Origin: Actinomycetes bacterium
Lineage (GTDB): Bacteria; Actinomycetota; CALGFH01
DNA: 5,074 bases
NCBI GenBank assembly: GCA_030152105.1
Contig: JASLIH010000374.1
Coordinates: forward strand, 1-5,074
Direction: 5' to 3'
The notes under the pieces were generated by a model that saw only the letters and a program-made list of their open reading frames with translations, made no database searches and was not told the origin of the DNA. Shown here piece after piece: positions 1 through 5,074 of the stretch (positions within the stretch are counted from its first letter, which is position 1; every line of letters starts with the position of its first letter). The position numbers and the translations under genes were made by a program.

Positions 1-1
1 G

Positions 2-559
2 GTCGAGCGCCTGCAGCTCCGGTGGGTCGCCCTGGCCGCCGCCCTGACCGGCCTGTCGATGCTGGTCGCGGCGATCCTGATCGCCGTCGGCGAGGTCAAC
101 CTGGCCGCCTGGGCGAGCGTGGTCGGGGTGCTCTTCCTGCCGCTGGCGACCGGGGCGGCGATCCTGCGTTACCGGCTGTACGACCTTGACCGGATCATCA
201 GCCGTACCCTGGCCTACGGGCTGCTCACTCTGCTGCTCGGCGCTGGCTACGCCGCCGTCGCCCTGGTCCTGGGCCAGCTGGCCGGGCGGGACTCGAGCCT
301 GGCCGTGTCCGGGGCGACCCTGGCCGTGGCGGCCCTGTTCCAGCCGGCCCGCCGGCGCGTCCAGCAGGTGGTCGACCGGCGCTTCAACCGGCGCCGCCAT
401 GACGCCGCCCGGGTCATCGAGGGGTTCGGAGCCCGCCTGCGCGACCACGTCGACCTGGACACCCTGACGGGCGAGCTGCTGGCCGTGACCACCCAGACGA
501 TGCAGCCGACCCGGGCGTCGCTGTGGCTGCGGCCGCCGGCAGGGCCGGGTGTCCGCTGA
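2..559 (+). CDS. Multi-pass membrane protein, sensor-histidine-kinase-like N-terminal region without a kinase domain (5' partial)
   Basis: The frame is open from base 2, so the gene starts before the window; the in-frame ATG at 59 lies inside the first hydrophobic segment and is not a credible start. The visible 185 residues contain about four hydrophobic segments (roughly residues 8-29, 33-55, 70-95 and 100-113). Between the second and third is the motif RYRLYDLDRIISRTLAYG, which I recognise from actinobacterial membrane-bound sensor histidine kinases. After the last segment comes a basic stretch (RRRVQQVVDRRFNRRR), a short helical linker, and the ending TMQPTRASLWLRPP. In related sensors a GAF, dimerisation or ATPase domain can follow this point; here the protein stops, with no H-box and no ATP-binding N, G1 or G2 boxes. 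It may be a kinase-less relative, a sensor that partners another kinase, or a truncated kinase. The ligand is unknown. It converges on the leftward wall-anchored protein gene with a 7-nt gap. Confidence 0.75.
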   Translation, partial: VERLQLRWVALAAALTGLSMLVAAILIAVGEVNLAAWASVVGVLFLPLATGAAILRYRLYDLDRIISRTLAYGLLTLLLGAGYAAVALVLGQLAGRDSSLAVSGATLAVAALFQPARRRVQQVVDRRFNRRRHDAARVIEGFGARLRDHVDLDTLTGELLAVTTQTMQPTRASLWLRPPAGPGVR

Positions 560-573
560 GCCGGGGTCAGTGG
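553..573. terminator. Inverted repeat spanning the convergent gene junction, possible weak terminator
   Basis: CCGCTGA (553-559) can pair with TCAGTGG (567-573), giving seven pairs with one G-T wobble around a 7-nt loop. The loop is exactly the gap between the two convergent genes, and each arm carries one gene's stop codon. There is no T-tract on either strand, and on the minus-strand RNA the wobble becomes a C-A mismatch. This could be a short U-less terminator, as proposed for some actinobacteria, or chance in GC-rich sequence. Confidence 0.22.
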
Positions 574-2006
574 CGGTGGTGGTAGCGGCGCCGTGAGGCG
601 AACAGGGCGGCCACGCCCACCAGCATCAGCAGCAGGCTGGCGCCCAGCATGGACAGGGCCGTGGAGCCGGTGAAGGCGAGCGGGGACCGGCTCGCCGGGT
701 CGACGGCGGCCGTCGGCTCGCCGGCCGCGGCGACCCGGGCGTCGTCGTCGGCGGGGCTGGTGGTCGGGGTGGCGGTCTGGCTGGCCCCCCTGACCACCGG
801 GCTCTGGGTGGTGGGGGCGGCCGCGGCCGGGGCGCCCGGCGGCGTGGTGGCGCGGGGCGCCGCCCCGTCGGCGCGCCGGGGGAGCAGCTCCAGCAGCAGG
901 ACCTGGTCGGTCACCTCCAGGTCGATGGTGTCGAGCCGGCCCTTGTCCCCGGCCGGGTCGGCGAAGCTGCGGTCGGCGGTGGTCGCCAGCTCGGGCACGA
1001 ACGCCCGCGCCCCGGCCACCGGGGTGTCCAGGGCGACCGTGACCTGCTGGCCGGGCACCGCCAGCTTCTGCCCGGACGTCGGGTCCCAGCCGGCCTGCTC
1101 GACCCAGAGGGCCAGCCAGAAGTGGCCGTCGGCCTTCTGGAGCAGCCGGTGCTGGACCCCGTCGACGTTCCCGGTCAGCTCGAACCCGAGGTGGCCGGGC
1201 TGGACCTGCCTGCGGCCGTCGTCGAGCAGGGCGAGCAGCCGGGCGACGGCCTGGTAGGCCGGGGTCGGGGCACCGGCCGCGTCGAGCAGGCCCGGCCCGG
1301 TCCCCTGGCCGCCGCCGCCCGGCAGGTAGGTGCGGACGGCCGCTCCGGCGTTGGCCAGCAGCAGGCGTGGCAGGTACCTGGCCGCCACCGCGTCGGGCAC
1401 GCCCGTGCCCAGGTCGACCTCGGTGACCTGGACGGCCGCGTCACCGGAGCCGAGCTGGTCGCCGGCGCAGCCCGGGCACCGCCCCTCCAGGTCCAGCCGG
1501 ACAGTCTGGTAGTCGGCCCCAGGGCCGCTGCCGATCACGGCCACCCCCGGGAGGCGGGGATGGGCGGTCACGGCCCGGCGCAGCGGGCCGGCCGGCCTGC
1601 CCGCCGGGACCTCGAGGGCGGCCACGGCCGGGCCGAGCGAGGCGGCCGCGTCGGCCGTCGCGTCCGGGTCGGCGTCGTCCCCCATGACCAGGTCGAGGCG
1701 GAGGTCGGCGCCGGCCAGGGCCCGCAGCCCCGCCAGAGCCGGGTCGTCGGGCCCGGTGGCCGCCGGCCCCCGGACGTGGCGGATGCCGGCCGCCTCGAGC
1801 CGCTGGGCCAGCGCCCACCCGGCGGCGGCGTCCGCCGGGGCCAGGTTCACCCCGACGCTGTCCACGAACGCCCCGGCGGCCATGGCCGGCACCTTCTGGG
1901 TGGCCGGGGCGGTGGCGGCGTCGGGCGCGGCGGCCGCGGCGCCGGTCCCCAGGCAGGCCAGCACCACCAGCGCGATGCCGGCCAACAGGGGACGCAACCG
2001 AGGCAT
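567..2006 (-). CDS. Secreted, sortase-anchored protein with a degenerate glycoside-hydrolase-like TIM-barrel region
   Basis: This 479-residue protein has a signal peptide: basic start MPRLR, hydrophobic core 7-20, and a likely signal peptidase I site after the Ala run 23-27. Residues about 47-265 resemble actinobacterial cellulase-family (GH5/GH39-like clan) barrels: VDSVGVNL at 48, AGIRHVRG at 73, VTEVDLG at 194, YLPRLLLANAG at 211, and GLLDAAGAPTPAYQAV at 239. E196 may be the nucleophile, but the usual strand-4 Asn-Glu is missing: the segment reads LEVPAGRPAG at 131-140. C177 and C180 may form a disulfide. Residues about 270-376 look like a C-terminal beta domain (LLQKADGHFWLALWVE at 288). 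A Pro/Thr/Ala linker (about 378-442) leads to LAFTG at 443-447, a hydrophobic helix and the tail RRRYHHRH, a sortase signal resembling the class E LAXTG type. The protein should end up covalently attached to the cell wall. I infer a carbohydrate-binding or inactive enzyme-like role; the family assignment rests on remembered motifs. The start has a good ribosome binding site. Confidence 0.8.
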   Translation of the reverse strand: MPRLRPLLAGIALVVLACLGTGAAAAAPDAATAPATQKVPAMAAGAFVDSVGVNLAPADAAAGWALAQRLEAAGIRHVRGPAATGPDDPALAGLRALAGADLRLDLVMGDDADPDATADAAASLGPAVAALEVPAGRPAGPLRRAVTAHPRLPGVAVIGSGPGADYQTVRLDLEGRCPGCAGDQLGSGDAAVQVTEVDLGTGVPDAVAARYLPRLLLANAGAAVRTYLPGGGGQGTGPGLLDAAGAPTPAYQAVARLLALLDDGRRQVQPGHLGFELTGNVDGVQHRLLQKADGHFWLALWVEQAGWDPTSGQKLAVPGQQVTVALDTPVAGARAFVPELATTADRSFADPAGDKGRLDTIDLEVTDQVLLLELLPRRADGAAPRATTPPGAPAAAAPTTQSPVVRGASQTATPTTSPADDDARVAAAGEPTAAVDPASRSPLAFTGSTALSMLGASLLLMLVGVAALFASRRRYHHRH

Positions 2007-2010
2007 CTAT

Positions 2011-2015
2011 CCTCC
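2011..2015 (-). promoter_or_regulatory. Ribosome binding site of the wall-anchored protein gene
   Basis: On the minus strand GGAGG lies 4 nt before the ATG at 2006-2004. It supports this start, which is also the one that places the signal peptide at the N-terminus. It contrasts with the two rightward genes that start without a clear Shine-Dalgarno site. Confidence 0.65.
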
Positions 2016-2059
2016 GGAGCAAGGCGGGGGGATACGCCAGATCGGCGCCGCATGCGACC

Positions 2060-2088
2060 TCTATCGTGAGCACAACGGATCGGGTCAA
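2060..2088 (-). promoter_or_regulatory. Candidate sigma-70-type promoter for the wall-anchored protein gene
   Basis: On the minus strand TTGACC (2088-2083) is followed, after a 17-nt spacer, by GATAGA (2065-2060). The -35 matches TTGACA at five of six positions and the -10 is a weak TATAAT relative (three of six). A transcript starting near 2053 would have a 5' leader of about 47 nt carrying the GGAGG site. This is the best promoter-like pair in the divergent region. Confidence 0.45.
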
Positions 2089-2116
2089 GCAAGCGCGCCA
2101 ACCTGGACATCGTGGC

Positions 2117-2133
2117 GGCCACCCGCGGTGGCC
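2117..2133. repeat. 7-bp inverted repeat in the divergent intergenic region
   Basis: GGCCACC (2117-2123) and GGTGGCC (2127-2133) form perfect arms around CGC. It lies about 30 bp upstream of the aat -10-like box and upstream of the leftward promoter. It could be a small operator or hairpin, but arms this short arise by chance in such GC-rich DNA. Confidence 0.2.
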
Positions 2134-2164
2134 CTGTGACCTGCCGCGATAGAGCCGGCGCGGC

Positions 2165-2170
2165 TAGGCT
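2165..2170 (+). promoter_or_regulatory. Leaderless-type -10 box of aat (TAGGCT)
   Basis: TAGGCT fits the actinobacterial TANNNT -10 pattern and ends 6 nt before the aat ATG at 2177, so transcription would begin at or next to the start codon. No Shine-Dalgarno sequence precedes this ATG apart from the AGG inside the box. GTGACC at 2136-2141 resembles a -35 element but the spacer would be 23 nt, longer than usual. The same layout recurs before the aconitase gene. Confidence 0.55.
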
Positions 2171-2176
2171 ACCCCC

Positions 2177-2866
2177 ATGGTCTCGTTGCCGATCCCCGGC
2201 CAGTCCCGCTGGCGGTTCCCCGACCCGGCCACCGCCGGCGAGGACGGGCTGGTCGGGATCGGGGCCGACCTGGAGCCGGCCACCCTGGTCGACGCCTACC
2301 GCCAGGGGATCTTCCCCTGGCCGCACCCGGGGGCGCCGCTGCCCTGGTTCTCGCCCGACCCGCGCGGGGTGATCCCGCTCGACGGGGTGCGCTGTGCCCG
2401 CTCGCTGCGGGCCCGGCTGCGCCGCTCGGGCTGGGAGACCACCGTCGACCGGGCCTTCGCCGCCGTCCTGTCCGGCTGCGCCGACCGTGGAGGGACCTGG
2501 ATCACGCCGCCGATGCTGGCCGCCTACCAGCGCCTGCACGACCTCGGCCACGCCCACAGCCTCGAGGTGTGGGACGACGGCGAGCTGGTCGGCGGCCTGT
2601 ACGGGATCGGGGTCGGCGGGGTGTTCACCGGCGAGTCCATGTTCCACCTGGCCACCGACGCCTCCAAGGTGGCCCTGGTCGACCTGGCGGCCCGCCTGAC
2701 CGAGGCGGGCGGTGCCCTGATCGACGTCCAGATGGTCACCCCCCACCTGGCCAGCCTTGGCGCCCGCGACCTGCCCAGGGCCGAGTTCCTCGACCTGCTG
2801 GCCCGGGTCCGCGACGACCAGGTCCGCCTGGCTGGCGACCGCCTCCCCGTCGCCCGGCTCGGTTAG
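2177..2866 (+). CDS. aat: Leucyl/phenylalanyl-tRNA--protein transferase
   Basis: This cytosolic enzyme transfers Leu or Phe from aminoacyl-tRNA to the N-terminal Lys or Arg of proteins, creating N-degrons that ClpS delivers to Clp proteases. The 229-residue protein is close to the E. coli length of 234. Family motifs appear in order: YRQGIFPWP at 41, PWFSPDPRGVI at 56, TWITPPMLAAYQRLHDLGHA at 107, GGLYGIGVGGVFTGESMF at 139, ASKVAL at 162, and LIDVQMVTPHLASLGAR at 181. E153, D183 and Q185 correspond to E. coli E156, D186 and Q188 of the aminoacyl-binding and catalytic site, with a constant offset of three residues. The start at 2177 is supported by the motif spacing and by a -10-like box 6 nt upstream, which suggests a leaderless mRNA. 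The stop codon TAG (2864-2866) is also the start of the TAGGAT box of the next gene. The aconitase gene begins 9 nt after this stop. No clp gene is in the window. Confidence 0.95.
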   Translation: MVSLPIPGQSRWRFPDPATAGEDGLVGIGADLEPATLVDAYRQGIFPWPHPGAPLPWFSPDPRGVIPLDGVRCARSLRARLRRSGWETTVDRAFAAVLSGCADRGGTWITPPMLAAYQRLHDLGHAHSLEVWDDGELVGGLYGIGVGGVFTGESMFHLATDASKVALVDLAARLTEAGGALIDVQMVTPHLASLGARDLPRAEFLDLLARVRDDQVRLAGDRLPVARLG

Positions 2867-2869
2867 GAT
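2864..2869 (+). promoter_or_regulatory. Leaderless-type -10 box of the aconitase gene (TAGGAT), overlapping the aat stop codon
   Basis: TAGGAT ends 6 nt before the ATG at 2876, and its first three bases are the aat stop codon. Aligned on the start codons, 2854-2878 and 2155-2179 agree at 19 of 25 positions, including CCGGC, CGG, TAGG and CCCATG. GCGACC at 2835-2840 sits at the same offset as GTGACC before aat. The alternative reading is a short Shine-Dalgarno site, AGGA at 2865-2868 with a 7-nt spacer, so promoter function is an inference. Confidence 0.5.
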
Positions 2870-2875
2870 CAACCC

Positions 2876-4816
2876 ATGCGCGGCACCATGACCGGCAAGA
2901 TCCTCTCCGAGCACCTCGTCTCGGGCCGGCTGGAGGCCGGCCAGGAGATCGGCCTGCGGATCGACCAGACGCTGCTCCAGGACGCGACCGGGACAATGGC
3001 CTGCATGGAGTTCGAGGCGCTCGGGCTGGACCGGGTCCGGGTCGACCTGGCCCTGCAGTACGTCGACCACAACATGCTCGGCTTCGACCACCGCAACGCC
3101 GACGACCACCTGTTCCTCCAGGGCTGCGCGGCCCGCTACGGCCTTCACTACTCGCGGGCCGGCAACGGCATCTGCCACCAGGTCCACACCGAGCGGTTCG
3201 CCCGCCCGGGGGCGACCCTGCTGGGGGCGGACTCGCACACGCCGACCTCGGGGGCGTGCGGGTCGATCGCCATCGGCGCCGGCGGGCTCGAGGTCGCCCT
3301 GGCCATGGCCGGCTACCCGTTCGAGACCCCGACACCGATCGTGGTCGGGGTGCACCTGGAGGGCGAGCTGCCGCCCTGGGTCGCCTCCAAGGACCTGATC
3401 CTGTGGCTGATCCGCGAGTACACGGTCAAGGGCGGCCTCAACCGCATCTTCGAGTTCACCGGCCCGGGCGTGGCCGCCCTGCCCGTGACCCAGCGGGCCA
3501 CCGTCTGCAACATGATCACCGAGCTCGGCGGGACCACCGCCATCTTCCCCTCCGACGCCCAGACCCGCCGGTTCCTGGCCCGCCAGCAGCGCGAGGACCA
3601 GTGGGTCGAGCTCGGGCCGGACGACGACGCGGCCTACGACGAGGAGGTCCACGTCGACCTGAGCACCCTGGAGCCGCTGATCGCCAAGCCCCACCAGCCC
3701 GACAACGTGGTGCCGGTCGCCGAGGTGGCCGGCACCCCGGTGTTCCAGGTGTGCTTCGGCTCCAGCGTCAACTCCTGGTACGAGGACCTGGCCATCCCGG
3801 CGGCCATGCTGTCCGGCCAGCACCTGCCCCCGACCACGGTCGGCACGGTGTCGCCGGGCAGCCGCCAGATCCTCACCACCATCACCACCTCGGGGGTGCT
3901 TGAGGACCTGGAGCGGGCCGGCCTGCGCATTCTGGAGCCGGCCTGCGGGCCGTGCGTCGGCATCGGCCAGGCCCCGCCGACCGGCAGGGCCAGCGTCCGC
4001 ACCTTCAACCGCAACTTCAAGGGCCGCTCGGGCACGGTCGACGACCAGGTCTACCTGGCCTCCCCGGCGACCACGGCGGCCACCGGGCTGCACGGCGAGA
4101 TCACCGACCCCCGCACCCTCGGCGACCCGCCGTCGGTCGGCGACCCCGACCCGGTGGTCGACGACTTCATGGTGCTGGCGCCCCCGCCGCCCACCGAGGC
4201 GGAGCGGATCGAGATCGTCCGCGGCCCCAACATCAAGAAGCCGCCGATCCCGCCGCCGCTGCCCGAGGAGTTCAGCGGCCGGGTGCTGATCGTCCTCGGC
4301 GACAACGTCTCCACCGGGTCGATGGCCCCCGACGGGGCGATCGTCATGGCCGACCGCTCGAACGTGCTGGCGATCGCCGAGTACACCTTCATGAAGGAGG
4401 ACGCCGGCTTCGTGCAGCGGGCCAAGGACTGGCAGGGGGGCTTCATCGTCGGCGGCGACAACTACGGCCAGGGGTCCAGCCGCGAGCACGCCGCCCTGGC
4501 CCCGCTCGCCCTCGGCGTCCGCTGCGTCCTCGCCCAGGGCTTCGCCCGCATCCACCGCCGCAACCTGATCGCCCAGGGCCTGGTGCCGCTGCTCATCGAC
4601 CAGCCGGCCCACGACCGGCTCGAGGTCGGCGACGCGCTGTCCATCCCCGGCATCAGGCAGGCCGTCGAGGCCGGGTCGGACCAGGTCGAGGTGCGGGCCG
4701 AGGGCAAGGACGGGTTCAGCGCCGCCCTCGACCTGTCGGCCCGCGAGCGCAAGGTCGTCCTGGCCGGCGGCGTCCTCAACCAGCTCCGGGAGCGGGAGGA
4801 GCAGCGTGAGCGCTGA
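2876..4816 (+). CDS. Aconitate hydratase, single-chain ~650-residue bacterial (Aquifex-type) aconitase, with an atypical cluster-ligand motif
   Basis: Expected reaction: interconversion of citrate and isocitrate via cis-aconitate in the TCA cycle, in the cytosol. The 646 residues show the aconitase fold in order: QDATG at 35, VDHN at 63, CHQVHTERF at 100, DSHTPTSGACGS at 119, EFTGPG at 193, EPACGPCVGIGQ at 354, FNRNFKGRSG at 377, a proline-rich linker (about 435-463), then the swivel domain with NYGQGSSREHAALAP at 529. Against mitochondrial aconitase these supply D64-H65, H101, D119, H121, E193, R379, R384, S534 and R536, and cluster ligands C357 and C360. Two expected sites differ: the GSCTN ligand motif reads FGSSVN (S297, with C293 four residues earlier), and the swivel motif usually TDH reads TGS (480-482). 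These may mark a subfamily or a changed substrate. ATG 2876 is chosen for its upstream TAGGAT box; ATG 2888 (M5) is an alternative. The gene follows aat by 9 nt and overlaps the XdhC-like gene by 11 nt. Confidence 0.9.
   Translation: MRGTMTGKILSEHLVSGRLEAGQEIGLRIDQTLLQDATGTMACMEFEALGLDRVRVDLALQYVDHNMLGFDHRNADDHLFLQGCAARYGLHYSRAGNGICHQVHTERFARPGATLLGADSHTPTSGACGSIAIGAGGLEVALAMAGYPFETPTPIVVGVHLEGELPPWVASKDLILWLIREYTVKGGLNRIFEFTGPGVAALPVTQRATVCNMITELGGTTAIFPSDAQTRRFLARQQREDQWVELGPDDDAAYDEEVHVDLSTLEPLIAKPHQPDNVVPVAEVAGTPVFQVCFGSSVNSWYEDLAIPAAMLSGQHLPPTTVGTVSPGSRQILTTITTSGVLEDLERAGLRILEPACGPCVGIGQAPPTGRASVRTFNRNFKGRSGTVDDQVYLASPATTAATGLHGEITDPRTLGDPPSVGDPDPVVDDFMVLAPPPPTEAERIEIVRGPNIKKPPIPPPLPEEFSGRVLIVLGDNVSTGSMAPDGAIVMADRSNVLAIAEYTFMKEDAGFVQRAKDWQGGFIVGGDNYGQGSSREHAALAPLALGVRCVLAQGFARIHRRNLIAQGLVPLLIDQPAHDRLEVGDALSIPGIRQAVEAGSDQVEVRAEGKDGFSAALDLSARERKVVLAGGVLNQLREREEQRER
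4795..4800 (+). promoter_or_regulatory. Ribosome binding site of the XdhC-like gene inside the aconitase 3' end
   Basis: GGAGGA lies 5 nt before the GTG at 4806 and within the final codons of the aconitase gene. It fixes the start of the next gene and, with the 11-nt overlap, suggests translational coupling. The region shows no TAGGNT box like those before aat and the aconitase. Confidence 0.65.
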
Positions 4817-5074
4817 CGTGTTCGCGGCCGTGGAGGCGGCCAGGCAGCGCGGGCGGACGGTGGTCATGGGGACCACCGTGCGGACCGAGGGGGACCCGCC
4901 GTCGGCCCCGGGGAACCGGGCCCTGTTCGCCCCCGACGGGGCCCTGCTGGCCGGCACCATCGGCTGCAACGGCCTGGACCGCAAGGCCGGCCGCGACGGG
5001 GCCGGGCTGCTGGCGGCCGGGGAGCGGTCGGGCCTGCGGGCCTACACCAGCTTCGAGGGCGAGCCGGGCGAGGG
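4806..5074 (+). CDS. XdhC/CoxI-family protein, N-terminal part (3' partial)
   Basis: A GTG start opens a frame that runs without a stop to the window end (89 codons visible). It begins MSADVFAAVEAARQRGRTVV and continues with TTVRTEGDPPSAPGNRALF (about 23-41), then DGALLAGTIGCNGLD (about 44-58). This follows the N-terminal XdhC_CoxI domain pattern: a helix, a strand, a T-x-G-x-P-x-x-x-G loop, a strand-turn with DG, and an AGT-(I/L)-G-C segment. Characterised relatives bind the molybdenum cofactor and help insert it, in sulfurated form, into xanthine dehydrogenase or CO dehydrogenase-type enzymes. The C-terminal nucleotide-binding domain, if present, lies beyond the window. The GTG overlaps the aconitase end by 11 nt and has a strong GGAGGA site, so the two are probably in one operon. 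No molybdoenzyme gene is visible here, so its client is unknown. I assign the family from motifs only. Confidence 0.7.
   Translation, partial: MSADVFAAVEAARQRGRTVVMGTTVRTEGDPPSAPGNRALFAPDGALLAGTIGCNGLDRKAGRDGAGLLAAGERSGLRAYTSFEGEPGE

Noticed and set aside
59..61. ATG at 59 as the start of the first gene
   Set aside because: The frame is open to base 2, there is no ribosome binding site just upstream, and the ATG falls inside a hydrophobic segment, so the gene is simply cut by the window edge.
1947..1964. Possible lipobox (VLAC, residues 15-18) in the signal peptide of the leftward protein
   Set aside because: Leu at the -2 position fits the lipobox poorly, and the following Ala run offers a better signal peptidase I site; a lipoprotein with a sortase anchor would be odd.
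1122..2069. A long rightward open frame antisense to the wall-anchored protein gene
   Set aside because: The product is Gly/Arg/Gln-rich without motifs. The leftward frame has a signal peptide, barrel motifs, a sorting signal and a ribosome binding site, so it is the real gene.
2136..2153. GTGACC plus GATAGA (2148-2153) as a second rightward promoter
   Set aside because: The spacing of 6 nt is incompatible with a sigma-70 promoter, and no other -35 lies at the right distance from GATAGA.
3870..3891. Short CACC-rich repetitive stretch
   Set aside because: It is explained by the coding run LTTITTS in the aconitase; too short and imperfect to be a repeat element.
2569..3903. A 444-codon rightward frame overlapping the aat end and the aconitase start
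   Set aside because: It is a Pro/Arg/Gly-rich shadow frame with no domain, overlapping well-supported genes in another frame.
1847..4984. A 3.1-kb open frame on the minus strand, antisense to aat and the aconitase gene
   Set aside because: Its translation is low-complexity (runs rich in G, R, D, V, L, Q, H) with no recognisable domain, while the opposite strand carries two clear enzymes. Long antisense frames are expected in such GC-rich DNA because stop codons are rare.

Overview
The window is a very GC-rich, densely coded stretch of bacterial chromosome. The base composition, a LAFTG-type sortase signal, and TAGGNT boxes placed 6 nt before start codons point to Actinomycetota, probably a poorly sampled soil-type lineage rather than a model genus. 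This assignment is an inference; no rRNA or other marker gene is present. I see no tRNA, rRNA, CRISPR array, insertion sequence, phage gene or attachment site.

Left part (1-2006). A multi-pass membrane protein, cut by the left edge and resembling the sensor half of an actinobacterial membrane histidine kinase, runs rightward and ends without a kinase domain. It converges, with a 7-nt gap, on a leftward gene (567-2006). That gene encodes a secreted protein with a signal peptide, a degenerate TIM-barrel glycosidase-like region, a beta-rich domain, a Pro/Thr/Ala linker and a C-terminal LAFTG cell-wall sorting signal.

Middle (2007-2176). A 170-bp divergent intergenic region carries a plausible sigma-70 promoter (TTGACC-N17-GATAGA) for the leftward gene, a small inverted repeat, and a leaderless-type promoter for the rightward gene.

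Right part (2177-5074). Three rightward genes follow: aat (leucyl/phenylalanyl-tRNA--protein transferase, N-degron pathway), an aconitase of the single-chain ~650-residue bacterial type, and the start of an XdhC/CoxI-family protein cut by the right edge. The aat and aconitase genes each begin 6 nt after a TAGG(C/A)T box, and the two 25-nt start regions match at 19 positions. The aconitase copy lies in the end of aat and uses the aat stop codon as the first three bases of the box. The XdhC-like gene instead has a strong Shine-Dalgarno site and overlaps the aconitase stop, so it is probably translationally coupled.

The points most worth checking are (i) the aconitase, which keeps nearly all catalytic residues but has Ser where the first [4Fe-4S] cysteine is expected and Gly-Ser where Asp-His is expected in the swivel domain; (ii) the paired start-site cassettes; and (iii) the wall-anchored glycosidase-like protein that seems to have lost its acid/base Glu. 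I found no convincing new multi-gene system.
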